A DNA stretch of 64,000 nucleotides from the NCBI GenBank assembly GCA_949291555.1, contig CASEWE010000008.1:47978-111977 (forward strand), written 5' to 3'. This DNA is from an uncultured Bacteroidales bacterium. GTDB lineage: Bacteria > Bacteroidota > Bacteroidia > Bacteroidales > P3. Positions 34,349-44,160 of the stretch are shown piece by piece. The notes beneath the pieces are model-generated. The model ran no database searches and was not told the DNA's origin. It was given only the letters and a program-made list of their open reading frames with translations. Position 1 is the first letter of the stretch. Every line of letters starts with the position of its first letter. The translations under genes and the position numbers were made by a program.

Positions 34349-37027
34349 CTATTGGTAAGTTTCCTGGTAAAACGAACTGTACTGCGATGGGTCGCCCGAC
34401 TGCTTGAGCAATTCCAAATTCTCCCCGTTGATTTCGAACAGGACTTTCTCTTCGATCGTCCCGAACACGTAGTCGTTGTTCCGGATCATCTTCAGGTAGC
34501 CCGAAGCGCCCCGCAAGGCCGGGAAAGAAGAAACCGCAAGCATGTACAGGCCGGGATCGGTGGAAACGGGAATGATTTCCATTTCCAGATCGAGCCCGTC
34601 GTAAAATTTGTCGTTGAAGCCTTCCACCCGGAGCAGCATCACCTCCGGGTCGCGGTCCTGGTAGCGGAAAACCATGACGACCGAATGCTTCTCCGCGCTC
34701 TTGGGCTGCCGGTATTCCACAATCGGGACTTGCTTGGGCAGCGTATCGGCCGAAGCCGTTGCCTGCCCTTGCGCGCCGCCCGGCGCGGCGGACGTATCGG
34801 CCGGAACCGGTTCCGGCAAAACGGCCAGGACCGGATCGCTGTCGGGGAAAAGGATGTTCTTGGCCAGATCCTGCTCCGCCCGCTTGCTGGCGGCCTGAAC
34901 CCGCTCCAGAAGCGCGCTCTCGGGGTAGGAATTGACAAAATTCCCGGCCAAAGGCAGCATGTCTTCATAGCCCGAGACATGCGCTGTGGCCATGGTCTTC
35001 AAATAGAGGAACTGCTCGCGGAAATTGTTGATAGGATAATCGGCCTCCACCTGCAAAACGATTTCCAAAGCTCCTTGGAAGTCGTTGCGGACAAACATGT
35101 CGTAGGCTTTCTCGTACAATTCCTCCACCTTCCCGGCATTGGCTTCCAAGTCGCGGTAATAATCGGGATTGTTCACCCGCTCGTCCTGCTCGGTGCCCGG
35201 ATAACGCTCGGAGAGGATTCCGGCATACTTCCCGAACGAAGCCATGTCGCCTTCCTGCCGGTATATCTTGCAAAGGGTCTCGCAAGCCGATGGAACGAAA
35301 ATGGATTGCGGGTATTCCGAAACCAGGCGGGCCAGGTAACGCTCTCCTTCCGCGTTTTCGCTCAAGCGGTCGCAGTAGATCATCCCCACGTGGTAAAGCG
35401 CCGGCTCGATCAAGGAGTCCAGCCTCCGGTAGGCGCTGTCGGTCGTAGGCAGCTGGTTGAGGTAATATTCGGGGTCGGCCTGGGTGAGGATTTTCGGTTC
35501 TTCCACCGCCTCCTCTTCATCCTCGCCTTCCCGTCCGGGAGGACGCAAGGCAGCCGCGGCCGGCTTGGAAGAAAGGAACCAAAGGTCTTCCAGTTCCCGC
35601 CTTCCCCATCGCCGGTTGAACTCGGCCAGACCGGCATTCTTGGTCTGCTCGTTGTAGAAATACCAATTGGAGCGTCCGGGAGTGGAGGGATCGCCCATCT
35701 GGTTCTGCTCCCGGGCCAGGCGGGCGGCTTCCTGCTGGGCGCGGTATTCCTTGGCTTTGCGTTCGGCATACTGCTTCTGTTCCCGCTTGCTCATCTTGCC
35801 CACCAGCTTCAAGGTATCGGCCTGGGTGAACTGCTGGTAGTAGACCGTAAGGTCGGCCAGGTTCTTGGCCCGGCTCACGATGGTGTAGTAATCGGGATCG
35901 TCGTATTCCGCCACCTTGGCGGCTATCTCGTAATATTTCTGGGATTCGATATACTGCTTGTTGGCGTAGAAATAGGCCGACAAGCGTTTGGCAGCCAGAA
36001 GGGTGCGCGCCGGATCGTCCTGGCTGGCGGCAATCGACATGTCCATGAACGCCACGGCATCGGCCTCGTTCCCCTGCCGGAACGCCATTTCGCCCATCAC
36101 GTAGTAAATCCTCCCGAAATAGGCCTGGTTCTTGGGATCGCGCAGCATCTTCTCCAGCCCCTTCATGATGTCTCGCTGGTTGATATTCTTCCCGTCGAAA
36201 CACAAAGCCATGTTGAGGCGGGCATTGAAAACCAGGTCTAAGGGCGGATTGAGCTTCAGGCATTCCTTGTAATAGGCGTATGCCTGCATGTTGTTTTCGA
36301 ACCGCTGTTCCAACTGGCCCAGGATAAAGTATATCCGGGCCTTCAGATCGCGGTCTTTCGACAATTGGAGCCCCTTTTGCAGATAAGGGACGGCATCCTT
36401 GTACTTTTCCTGCCGGATAAGGTACTCGGCCTGCACCAAGGGCAAGTCGCGGACGGTCTGCTTCATCAGGTTCGACGGGCTTTGCGCCTCCACTTGGCTG
36501 ATGAAAGACGAAGCCATGCTGTACTCTTCCTCGCGGATGTAAGTCCGGGCTATCCACAGCATGGCCTCGTAGCGTTCGGGGTTCGCGGCGAATTCCGACA
36601 AGATGAAATTGAACACGGAACGGGCCTTGGAATACTGCTGCTGGTAGAAGAAGCCTTGCCCCATGAGCAGATAGGCGTTGTCGATGGTCTTCACGTATTC
36701 CTTGCCCCGGATCGAGATGGAGTGCTTCTTGATGGCCCGCAGCGCTTTCTCGATCATCCGGGCCGTCTGCTGCGATATCATGGCGGTATCGGCCGGATTC
36801 CCGTACTTGAATACCGGAAGCACGTTGAAGTAGTTGTCTACCGATTGGTTCTTGAGCAGGTTGTCGGCTTCGAGCTGGGATTGCAGCCCGTTCCAATAAA
36901 CGTTGTAATATGCCGTAAGGTTATGGAAATTACGGGTAAAGAAGGTGTTCTTCTTGGTAGAGCAGCCCCCTGCCAGAAGCAGGCATGCCGCAAGCGCGAA
37001 GAGCCTTGTCCACTGCAAACGTTTCAT
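34349..37027 (-). CDS. porW: Type IX secretion system lipoprotein PorW/SprE
   Basis: 892 residues from the ATG at 37027, chosen because it gives the lipoprotein signal MKRLQWTRLFALAACLLLAG with lipobox Cys22. The following CSTKKNTFFTRNFHNLTAYY and NVYWNGLQ are hallmarks of PorW/SprE, an outer-membrane lipoprotein needed for T9SS secretion (and gliding in other species). Most of the protein is TPR-like helical repeats. A charged KREQKQYAERKAKEYRAQQE helix near 400 and an Ala/Pro-rich linker near 750 follow. The C-terminus is a beta domain. Its presence implies a functional T9SS in this genome and fits the cargo proteins in the window. Confidence 0.92.
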   Translation of the reverse strand: MKRLQWTRLFALAACLLLAGGCSTKKNTFFTRNFHNLTAYYNVYWNGLQSQLEADNLLKNQSVDNYFNVLPVFKYGNPADTAMISQQTARMIEKALRAIKKHSISIRGKEYVKTIDNAYLLMGQGFFYQQQYSKARSVFNFILSEFAANPERYEAMLWIARTYIREEEYSMASSFISQVEAQSPSNLMKQTVRDLPLVQAEYLIRQEKYKDAVPYLQKGLQLSKDRDLKARIYFILGQLEQRFENNMQAYAYYKECLKLNPPLDLVFNARLNMALCFDGKNINQRDIMKGLEKMLRDPKNQAYFGRIYYVMGEMAFRQGNEADAVAFMDMSIAASQDDPARTLLAAKRLSAYFYANKQYIESQKYYEIAAKVAEYDDPDYYTIVSRAKNLADLTVYYQQFTQADTLKLVGKMSKREQKQYAERKAKEYRAQQEAARLAREQNQMGDPSTPGRSNWYFYNEQTKNAGLAEFNRRWGRRELEDLWFLSSKPAAAALRPPGREGEDEEEAVEEPKILTQADPEYYLNQLPTTDSAYRRLDSLIEPALYHVGMIYCDRLSENAEGERYLARLVSEYPQSIFVPSACETLCKIYRQEGDMASFGKYAGILSERYPGTEQDERVNNPDYYRDLEANAGKVEELYEKAYDMFVRNDFQGALEIVLQVEADYPINNFREQFLYLKTMATAHVSGYEDMLPLAGNFVNSYPESALLERVQAASKRAEQDLAKNILFPDSDPVLAVLPEPVPADTSAAPGGAQGQATASADTLPKQVPIVEYRQPKSAEKHSVVMVFRYQDRDPEVMLLRVEGFNDKFYDGLDLEMEIIPVSTDPGLYMLAVSSFPALRGASGYLKMIRNNDYVFGTIEEKVLFEINGENLELLKQSGDPSQYSSFYQETYQ

Positions 37028-37043
37028 GCGCCCGGAACCGTCT

Positions 37044-39629
37044 TTATTCAACCTTGCGTTCAATAGCCGTGTCGTACAATTCCTTGTACTGGGAAATATG
37101 GCCGAAATCATGATCATCGACCCGGATCTCCCCGGAGGTTACCGTGCCCAAGTATACCATGGGGGTCTTGGTCTGTATCATCAGTTCCTCGAAATCGGCA
37201 TCCACGCCCGGGTTTATCGAAACCACGACCCGGCTCTGGCTTTCCCCGAAAAGGTACGAATCCAAACGGAACGAATCGTCTACCATGATGTCGAAACCGA
37301 GGTCGTTGACCATGGCGCTTTCGAGCAAGGCGATCATAAGCCCCCCGTCCGAAACATCGTGGACCGAGCGCACAAGCCGGGCTTCGATCAGGTCGAGGAT
37401 GCTGCGCTGCAGGTTGTATTCCTCATCCAAGTCGAAATGCGGCACGGGCGAGAATTTCACGCCCCGGTAGCTGTAAAGGTATTGGGAACAGCCTATGTCT
37501 TCGCGAGGCTTGCCCAGAAGGTAGATGGAGTCGCCTTCGCGGGCGAATCCCAATCCGGTATGGTTGGCCTTTTCCAGCAAGCCGATCATGCCGATGACGG
37601 GCGTCGGGTAGACCGCTTCCACAAGATTCCCTTCGCTATACTGATTGTAAAAGCTTACGTTCCCGCCCGTTACGGGGGTATTGAACTTGAGGCAGGCCGC
37701 GCTCATGCCCTTGATTGCTCCCACAAACTGCCAGTACACTTCGGGATTGTAGGGATTGCCGAAATTAAGGCAATTGGTCACGGCCAAGGGATGCCCGCCC
37801 GAACAAACGATGTTGCGGGCGGCTTCGGCCACGGCGATTTCCGTCCCCACCATGGGATTGGCGTAAACGTAACGGGAATTGCAGTCCACCGTCATGGCTA
37901 TGGCGCGGCTGGTCTTCTTCAGGTTCACGACCCCGGCATCGGAAGGCTTGTTGGTGGTCATGTTCTTGGTTCCCACCATGGAATCGTATTGCTCGTAGAC
38001 CCATCGCTTGGAAGCGATGTTGGGATGGGCGCAAAGGTAGCGGGCCACTTCCACGGCCTCTTCCAGGCCGAGGTCTTCCACCGTGTGGATATCGAAACGT
38101 TTGCACTTGGCAAAGCTCTTGTGTTCCTTGTATTTGCGGTTGTAAACCGGAGCCCCGCCGCCCAGCACCAGCGTGGAAGCCGGCACATCGGCCACTTTTT
38201 CCCCGTTGCGGTAAAAAAGCAGGCGATCCTCCTCGATGACTTCCCCTATCTGCTCGCAGCTCAGATCCCACTTGTCGAAAATGGCTTTCACTTCCTTTTC
38301 ATGGCCCTTCTTGACCACGATCAGCATGCGTTCCTGCGACTCGGAAAGCAGGATTTCCCACGCTTCCATGTTGGCTTGGCGGAGCGGCACCTTGTCGAGG
38401 TCTATCTTCATGCCGCTGCCGCCTTTTTCGCTCATTTCGGAGGTGGAGCAGATGATTCCGGCCGCCCCCATGTCCTGCATGCCCACCAAGGCCTTGGTCT
38501 TGGCAAGTTCCAGCGAGGCTTCCAGCAGCAGCTTTTCCTGGAAAGGGTCGCCCACTTGGATAGAGGGGATATCATCGGCCGAATCCCGGGTGATGTCGGC
38601 AGAGGCGAAAGTGGCCCCGTGGATTCCGTCTTTTCCCGTGGCCGAACCTACAATGAAAACGGGATTCCCTTTCCCTTTGGCCACGGCCGAAACCAAATCT
38701 TCCTTGCGCATGATGCCTACCGACATGGCGTTGACCAAAGGATTGGCATTGTAGCAATCATCGAACGCCACTTCCCCGGCCACGACCGGCACGCCGAAAC
38801 AGTTCCCGTAATTGCCGATTCCCCGGACAACGCCTTTCATGAGGTGCTTCGTCCGGTCGAGGTCGGGATTGCCGAAGCGCAAGGAATTGAGCTGGGCGAT
38901 AGGACGGGCCCCCATGGTGAAAATATCGCGGTTGATGCCCCCTACGCCGGTGGCCGCCCCTTGGTAGGGTTCCACCGCGCAAGGATGGTTGTGGGATTCT
39001 ATCTTGAACACGCAAGCGTAGCCGTCGCCCACGTCTACCATGCCGGCGTTTTCTTCCCCGGGCGCCACCAGCATCTGCGGGCCTTGCTTGGGAAGGGTCT
39101 TCAGCCATTTGATGGAATTCTTGTAGGAAGCATGCTCGCTCCACATGACCGAATAGATGCTAAGTTCGGTGAAATTCGGGTTGCGGCCCAGGATTTCCTG
39201 GATTTTCTTGTATTCTTCCGCAAGCAAGCCCAATTCCTTGGCGGTAGCCTCGGTTACGACCTCGTTGGTCCGGCCGCCGGATTTCCGGCCTTGTCCCGGA
39301 ACCGATGCGGCCTCCGCCTTGGCTTTTCCGGCCGTCTTGGAAGGCCGGGCGGCTTTGGCGGACACGGCCTTTGGCGAGGCGGGCTCGGGCTTCGGCGACA
39401 CGTTAGTCTTCGGGGCCGCCTTGGGCTTCGAAGCTGCCTTGGTTTTCGGATCCGCCTTGCGGGAAACAGCCTTCTTGCCTGCCGTCTCCGTTCCTGCCAG
39501 TTCTCCTCCCGCCTCTACTGAAGAAGCCGCCGGCTTCTTCCCTCCCCGGGCCCGGGTTTCGGTCCTGTCCGTTTTCTTCTTGCCACCCTTGGCTGCAGCC
39601 TCGGCCTTGGCTTGCGTCGATTTTATCAT
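37044..39629 (-). CDS. purL: Phosphoribosylformylglycinamidine synthase subunit PurL with histone-like N-terminal tail
   Basis: 861 residues from the ATG at 39629. It makes FGAM in purine synthesis, using ammonia from PurQ and ATP. From residue 121 on it is a normal small-type Pur[92 protein letters not shown]. The first 120 residues are an extra tail almost wholly of Lys, Ala, Pro, Ser, Gly and Arg (e.g. [17 protein letters not shown]), resembling histone H1 or bacterial H1-like tails. No ATG occurs between the start and the conserved core; GTG and TTG codons do. udk lies 13 bp upstream, porW 16 bp downstream. Confidence 0.93.
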   Translation of the reverse strand: MIKSTQAKAEAAAKGGKKKTDRTETRARGGKKPAASSVEAGGELAGTETAGKKAVSRKADPKTKAASKPKAAPKTNVSPKPEPASPKAVSAKAARPSKTAGKAKAEAASVPGQGRKSGGRTNEVVTEATAKELGLLAEEYKKIQEILGRNPNFTELSIYSVMWSEHASYKNSIKWLKTLPKQGPQMLVAPGEENAGMVDVGDGYACVFKIESHNHPCAVEPYQGAATGVGGINRDIFTMGARPIAQLNSLRFGNPDLDRTKHLMKGVVRGIGNYGNCFGVPVVAGEVAFDDCYNANPLVNAMSVGIMRKEDLVSAVAKGKGNPVFIVGSATGKDGIHGATFASADITRDSADDIPSIQVGDPFQEKLLLEASLELAKTKALVGMQDMGAAGIICSTSEMSEKGGSGMKIDLDKVPLRQANMEAWEILLSESQERMLIVVKKGHEKEVKAIFDKWDLSCEQIGEVIEEDRLLFYRNGEKVADVPASTLVLGGGAPVYNRKYKEHKSFAKCKRFDIHTVEDLGLEEAVEVARYLCAHPNIASKRWVYEQYDSMVGTKNMTTNKPSDAGVVNLKKTSRAIAMTVDCNSRYVYANPMVGTEIAVAEAARNIVCSGGHPLAVTNCLNFGNPYNPEVYWQFVGAIKGMSAACLKFNTPVTGGNVSFYNQYSEGNLVEAVYPTPVIGMIGLLEKANHTGLGFAREGDSIYLLGKPREDIGCSQYLYSYRGVKFSPVPHFDLDEEYNLQRSILDLIEARLVRSVHDVSDGGLMIALLESAMVNDLGFDIMVDDSFRLDSYLFGESQSRVVVSINPGVDADFEELMIQTKTPMVYLGTVTSGEIRVDDHDFGHISQYKELYDTAIERKVE

Positions 39630-39642
39630 GTTCAAATAAGCT

Positions 39643-40380
39643 TTATCGGTTCGTCGTTTTCTTTTCGTTCTTGCCCTTCCGATCGGCGGCGTCGGCCCGG
39701 CCGGGCGTTTTTCCGCCCCGCGCGGGAAAAACCTTCTTCTCCTTGGGCTTTTCGCCCGGCGAGGCCTTCATTTCAAAAAGATGGTGGCGCAAATGCGAAC
39801 TGAGGATCTGTATCGCCTTTTCATTTTCGCCGCCTTGGGGAATGACAATGTCGGCAAAGCGCTTCGTAGGCTCGATGAATTGCAAATGCATGGGCTTTAC
39901 CCAGGTTTCGTAATGCTGCAGGACCTGGTCGTAGCTCCGGCCGCGTTCGTTGATGTCGCGCCGGATGATGCGCATGAGGCGGTCGTCGCTGTCGGCATCG
40001 ACAAAAACCATGATATCCATGCGCTTGCGCATCTGCGGGCTGGAAAGGATCAGGATGCCTTCCACAATTACCACCTCGGTGGGATGCACCGTAACCGTTT
40101 CCTTGGCCCGGGCGCAAGTGAGGTAGGAATAGATAGGCATTTGGATGGAATGCCCTTTTTTCAGCATGTCGATATGCTTCACCAGCAAGGAAAATTCAAT
40201 GGAGGAAGGGTGGTCGAAATTGATTTTCCGCTTCTCTTCCTTCGTCAAGCCTCCCTTGTCCTTGTAATAGGCATCTTGCGAGATGACCGTTACCGACTTG
40301 CTACCGCACCGGGCGGCTATCTTCTTCACCACCGTTGTTTTTCCCGAACCCGAACCGCCGGCTATTCCAATAACAAGCAT
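39643..40380 (-). CDS. udk: Uridine kinase with basic C-terminal tail
   Basis: 245 residues from the ATG at 40380 ([21 protein letters not shown]-loop at residues 5-15). It phosphorylates uridine/cytidine in pyrimidine salvage. Conserved stretches include [31 protein letters not shown] and [19 protein letters not shown]. Residues about 205-245 form a Lys/Arg-rich extension ([18 protein letters not shown]) beyond the usual end of the family. It is the first gene of udk-purL-porW-polA. The divergent T9SS cargo gene begins 342 bp upstream. Confidence 0.93.
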   Translation of the reverse strand: MLVIGIAGGSGSGKTTVVKKIAARCGSKSVTVISQDAYYKDKGGLTKEEKRKINFDHPSSIEFSLLVKHIDMLKKGHSIQMPIYSYLTCARAKETVTVHPTEVVIVEGILILSSPQMRKRMDIMVFVDADSDDRLMRIIRRDINERGRSYDQVLQHYETWVKPMHLQFIEPTKRFADIVIPQGGENEKAIQILSSHLRHHLFEMKASPGEKPKEKKVFPARGGKTPGRADAADRKGKNEKKTTNR

Positions 40381-40451
40381 AATGAAACCCTTTGCTAAAA
40401 CCCTTTGCGCCCCGGCCGGAAAACGCTGCTGCCGGACGGGCCGCTCCAAAA

Positions 40452-40465
40452 TTGTAAAATTACAA
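40452..40465. promoter_or_regulatory. Inverted repeat between divergent udk and the T9SS cargo gene
   Basis: ttgtaa-aa-ttacaa is a perfect 6-bp inverted repeat with a 2-bp spacer, in an AT-rich patch of an otherwise GC-rich 342-bp divergent region. It could be a dimeric regulator site or part of a promoter. No TAnnTTTG element could be assigned with confidence. Confidence 0.3.
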
Positions 40466-40664
40466 AAATCCCGCATGTCCTCCTACGCAGCCCTTTTCAA
40501 AAATTTCATTATACTTGCCGGCTTTTTTCAACTTTTGCCCGCGTTTCCGGCCCGGATTCCTGCCCTCCAAGACAGCCGCCTTCCGGAAACGGTTCCGGAA
40601 AAATCCGGCAAAGCGGCGCCGAGCCGGGAAAACCCGGAACCGCAAAAACAAAAGAAAAGGAAAC

Positions 40665-40720
40665 CCAAAACAACAAAAACATAAAAAACAACAAAAACAT
40701 AAACAACCAAAAAACAACCC
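40665..40720. repeat. A-rich direct repeat in the leader of the 40723 gene
   Basis: The unit aaaacaacaaaaacataa occurs twice in tandem, followed by a related degenerate third copy (aacaaccaaaaaacaaccc), ending just before the ATG at 40723. An A-rich unstructured leader is a plausible translation enhancer in Bacteroidota, which rarely use Shine-Dalgarno sites. Confidence 0.6.
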
Positions 40721-40722
40721 GA

Positions 40723-43038
40723 ATGAATTGGAAATCGAAAATCCTTAAGGCAGGCCTTGCAGCCCTGCTTTTCCCTTGCGGCTTTGCCGCCGCTTTCGCC
40801 GGAACGCAGGATCGCGGAGGCATGGCCAAGGACTCTGCCGACTCCGGCAAAGCCAGAATCGTGCTTCAGGTAGAAGCTCCCTGGGGCGACGGATCCGGGT
40901 ACCATCTGCTCTTGGATCCTACCGCCACGATGTATGAAGATTACTACATTTACGGTGTTTCCAGCCACCTTTCGGAAATCTACGACGCGGCCACCCTCCG
41001 CATGCCGGAAAATGCCGACATGACCTACGAACATTTCGTGGCCGAAAACAGTTCCGACACGCTTCTGGTCGAACCCGGAACCTACGACATGCTCATCCTC
41101 AACGTCAAGCCGGGCTCGCCCGTCTATGCCGGGGAAGGCTACAGCAACGTGAACGACATCGAGTTCACCGCCGGCCTCACCTACCTCTTCACCGTAAGGC
41201 TGGCCGACAACGGAAGCACGCACACCACCCTCTACAATCCTCCTGCCGAAATGGAATTGCTCCGACTCCTGCTGCCCGCTACCGGCTGCGGCCTGGATTC
41301 CTTGCAGGCCGGAATCGCATTCCGCAACAACGGGGCCGGCTATCCGGCCGGATTGCAAGTAGGCTACACGATAGAAGGTTCGGTCGACACCGTCCGCGAA
41401 ACCTTGGATTTCGCTATCGAAGCCGGACAAGACACCGTTTATTATTTCAACCGGAAAACCGCCCTTTCGGAAAACGCCCTTTCGGTTGTCCGGGCTTGGA
41501 TCGAACCCGTGCTCGGGGAAAGCCTCGTGTCGAACAACACGGCTTCGAGCGTGGTCATGCGCCACGAACCGGTTGCCTTGCCCCACGCTTTCGACGCGGC
41601 TTCCGAAATGGTTCCTGCCGATGTGAACGCCTATCAAACGGAAGAGGAAGCCATTTACGCCCTCACCCAGCAGGTCCCGCTCGTTTCGGTCTGCTTCGAA
41701 ATGGAAGCTGGAACCTCTTACCGGCTTTCCTATGAATTCCTGGCGGGAAGCGAGCTGTTCGAAGGCGTTCCTTCCACCTACTACATCCTTTTCGGAAACG
41801 CGTCCCTGCCCTTGGAAGACTGGGCTATCGCCAAAGCCGACTCCAGCGCCTATGCAATCGAGTTCGCGCCGGGCGAGACCCTTTTCAAGCCCGAAGAAAC
41901 CGGAACCTACGCTTTCTGCTTCCTCCCCGGGGAATACTCGCTCGGCATGGCTTTCCGGAACATCCGCATCGACCCGCTTGCCGAAACGGATCTGCGGATA
42001 AGCCGGTTCGTTACCGACCTGCCGGTTTCCCTGCCTGAAAGCCAAGTGGAAAACCGGAGCTTCAACGCCTCTGTCACCGTTTCCAACCGGGGCTTCTCCG
42101 ATGCCGACAGCGCCATGGTAAGCATCCTGTCGAACGAGGAAGTGCTTTACGCTTTCCCGGTAGACCTGCCCTACGGGTCGGAAGAAACCTTGGCTTTCAA
42201 GGTGCCCCTGAAGCCGTTGTCCATCGGCACGGTCCTTTTGGAAGCCCGCATCGACCCGAAGAACGGGCAAGACGAGCAGAGCGGCGACAACTTCCTTCTC
42301 GACACGCTCGCTATCACCGACTCGCTCATGGTTTACGACCGGATGCCGGACAATCCCGACCATTATTGGGACTACTTCTCGATAGGCTCCGATTCGGAAA
42401 TAGAGTTCGGGCTTCCGTTCGCGCTTACGGCTCCGGACACGCTGACCCGGGTTTCGATAGGCTGGACCAAGGAAGAGGACAAGGAAATCTCGATAAACAT
42501 CTATCCTTGGAACGATTCGCTCCAGAGCCTCGGCACAGCTGTCGGATCGCTCTCCACGAGGAAAGGCACGAGCCGCGGCCAGACCGAATACGCGCTCGAA
42601 CCGGTCGTCCTCGACAGCGGCTCGTACATGATCACCGTGAAGATGCAAGGTTTCGGCCTGGCTGCCGACCGCATGGGCGGCGGGGTCCTGTACGTAACCT
42701 CCATGTCTCCCATCCTGAAACAGACCGACTTGGGATTCCCCAGCATCCGGGCTATTTTCGGGCGCGTCCGTCCGGAAGCGGGCAATGAAACCGAAGCCCT
42801 GGCTTCGGGCTTGCGCTTGTACCCCAACCCGGCCTCGACCCGTATCCGGATCCTTTCTTCCCGCTCCGACATGGAACAGGTATGCCTCTACACCGTGCAA
42901 GGCATGCTGGTGCGCGATTCCGGCCCGATCCGGGCAAAAGCGTTCGAATGCAGCCTCTCCGGCCTCGAACCGGGCTTGTACTTTGCCCGTGTCCGCACCC
43001 TTGCCGGGCAGGAAACGTTGAAGTTCATCGTGCGGTAA
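40723..43038 (+). CDS. Large T9SS cargo protein with a gingipain-adhesin-like (DUF2436-type) domain
   Basis: 771 residues from the ATG at 40723. Signal peptide MNWKSKILKAGLAALLFPCG ... FAGT. Near residues 45-165 the stretch VEPGTYDMLILNVKPGSPVY, then AGEGYSNVNDIEFTAGLTYL, resembles the adhesin segment found in gingipain and HagA proteins (GTYDY..TNPEP..AGDG..FEAGKKYTF pattern). CARDB-like or Ig-like repeats follow (about 170-260, 430-520). The end (LRLYPNPASTRIRILSSRSD ... LEPGLYFARVRTLAG ... LKFIVR) is a T9SS type A sorting domain. Likely a surface-anchored adhesin. No protease motif is seen. Confidence 0.8.
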   Translation: MNWKSKILKAGLAALLFPCGFAAAFAGTQDRGGMAKDSADSGKARIVLQVEAPWGDGSGYHLLLDPTATMYEDYYIYGVSSHLSEIYDAATLRMPENADMTYEHFVAENSSDTLLVEPGTYDMLILNVKPGSPVYAGEGYSNVNDIEFTAGLTYLFTVRLADNGSTHTTLYNPPAEMELLRLLLPATGCGLDSLQAGIAFRNNGAGYPAGLQVGYTIEGSVDTVRETLDFAIEAGQDTVYYFNRKTALSENALSVVRAWIEPVLGESLVSNNTASSVVMRHEPVALPHAFDAASEMVPADVNAYQTEEEAIYALTQQVPLVSVCFEMEAGTSYRLSYEFLAGSELFEGVPSTYYILFGNASLPLEDWAIAKADSSAYAIEFAPGETLFKPEETGTYAFCFLPGEYSLGMAFRNIRIDPLAETDLRISRFVTDLPVSLPESQVENRSFNASVTVSNRGFSDADSAMVSILSNEEVLYAFPVDLPYGSEETLAFKVPLKPLSIGTVLLEARIDPKNGQDEQSGDNFLLDTLAITDSLMVYDRMPDNPDHYWDYFSIGSDSEIEFGLPFALTAPDTLTRVSIGWTKEEDKEISINIYPWNDSLQSLGTAVGSLSTRKGTSRGQTEYALEPVVLDSGSYMITVKMQGFGLAADRMGGGVLYVTSMSPILKQTDLGFPSIRAIFGRVRPEAGNETEALASGLRLYPNPASTRIRILSSRSDMEQVCLYTVQGMLVRDSGPIRAKAFECSLSGLEPGLYFARVRTLAGQETLKFIVR

Positions 43039-43235
43039 GGCTCTCGAAGCCTTGCCTTGAAAAGGGAGGGGCATGGATTGCCGGCGCTCCTTTTGCTTTG
43101 GCGCATGCGGGATTCCTTGCCTGCTATCCGCTGCTGCGTTCCCGGCCCTTTCCTGTTTCCGGCTTCTCCGCAGCCGCCGCCCCGGCCATCTCCGGCAGAA
43201 CGGCACCCGGATTTTCCGTCCTTCGCCCCCGACCT

Positions 43236-43730
43236 TTAATCATCGATGTCCATCAACAGGAAATTCCTTGCGCTGAAGGTCAATTCGAGCCGGTTGGTAA
43301 GCTTCACGTCGATTTCCCAACGATCCCGGCTTATTTCCCGAATCGCCACGCCCGGGTAATTGGTCGTTATGTACTGAAGAATCGCAGGAGGAACCACATC
43401 GAAGGGAATCAGCCCCCTTTTGTCCTTCACTTTCTTCCATCTTCCCCGGCGGTCGAACTCTATCTGCACGCCATCGGTCAGGATGACCACGTAATCCTTT
43501 TCCAACCACTCCACATCCTTGCGGGCGAGAGCCAGGTTGCCCTGCGGGTAATAGGTTTGCAGGAACTGCTGGGATTCGGCGGGCAGCTGGGCGCGGGTTA
43601 TCGGCCTTTCGTAATCGGCCCAAAACGGGCTCAGGGCCAAGGCAATCACTACGATGATTGCCGGCAAGCCAAGGCAAAGGGCCCACTTGCGCCACTTCGC
43701 CTTGGTCTCCGGGGTCAGATTAATCGTCAT
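43236..43730 (-). CDS. Membrane-anchored PepSY-like protein
   Basis: 164 residues from the ATG at 43730 (an upstream TTG is unlikely). An N-terminal membrane segment (WALCLGLPAIIVVIALALSP, residues about 17-36) replaces a cleavable signal. Two PepSY-like units follow (ITRAQLPAESQQFLQTYYPQ and IPFDVVPPAILQYITTNYPG), each with a short strand pair. It overlaps the upstream paralogue by 11 bp, so the two are translationally coupled. Function is unknown; the pair may be a sensor or inhibitor-like periplasmic module. Confidence 0.72.
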   Translation of the reverse strand: MTINLTPETKAKWRKWALCLGLPAIIVVIALALSPFWADYERPITRAQLPAESQQFLQTYYPQGNLALARKDVEWLEKDYVVILTDGVQIEFDRRGRWKKVKDKRGLIPFDVVPPAILQYITTNYPGVAIREISRDRWEIDVKLTNRLELTFSARNFLLMDIDD

Positions 43731-44160
43731 ATCCAATCAAATTATACATGAGGTCGAACTTGAGCTCGATGCCGGTATTCAATTCTATCTCGATGTCGCG
43801 GGTATCGCGGTCGATGCTTTTGATAATGGCCGCAGGCTGGTGCTGGCGTACAAAGGAAAGAATTTTTTCCGGAATGAGGTTGTCGGGAAGCGCCGTGTAT
43901 GCCCTTTCTATCTTGGCCCACTCCCCTTGGCTGTTGAATTCCACTTCCGTGCGGTCGGTATAGTACACTTCGTACTTATTGCCGAAGAACCCTACTTCTT
44001 CTATCGCATAGGCAAAAATCAAGTCGGGGAAATTAGCTTTGAGGAACTGCTGCGCCGGAACGGGAAGCTGTTCGAGGGTGATGGGTCTTTCGTTTTCATC
44101 GGCACGCGCGGTGAACAAAGCGGCTACGGCGAAAACGGCGGCAAAAAGAATCTTTTTCAT
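43720..44160 (-). CDS. Secreted PepSY-like protein
   Basis: 146 residues with a cleavable signal (MKKILFAAVFAVAALFTARA). The two repeat units (ITLEQLPVPAQQFLKANFPD and LPDNLIPEKILSFVRQHQPA) align well with those of the next gene, so the pair arose by duplication. YTDRTEVEFNSQGEWAKIER is the typical PepSY-like strand. A candidate promoter (GCAATTTTG, one mismatch, minus strand at 44256-44263) lies about 95 bp upstream. The rest of 44161-44471 shows no gene. Confidence 0.78.
   Translation of the reverse strand: MKKILFAAVFAVAALFTARADENERPITLEQLPVPAQQFLKANFPDLIFAYAIEEVGFFGNKYEVYYTDRTEVEFNSQGEWAKIERAYTALPDNLIPEKILSFVRQHQPAAIIKSIDRDTRDIEIELNTGIELKFDLMYNLIGYDD

Noticed and set aside
34349..37117. 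Start of porW at 37117
   Set aside because: The extra 30 residues overlap the end of purL and precede a clear lipoprotein signal at the ATG at 37027.
36945..39521. 858-codon plus-strand open frame
   Set aside because: Antisense to purL, whose motifs are complete; His/Gly/Val-rich shadow.
40528..43206. 892-codon minus-strand open frame
   Set aside because: Antisense to the T9SS cargo gene, which has signal peptide and sorting domain; no own evidence.
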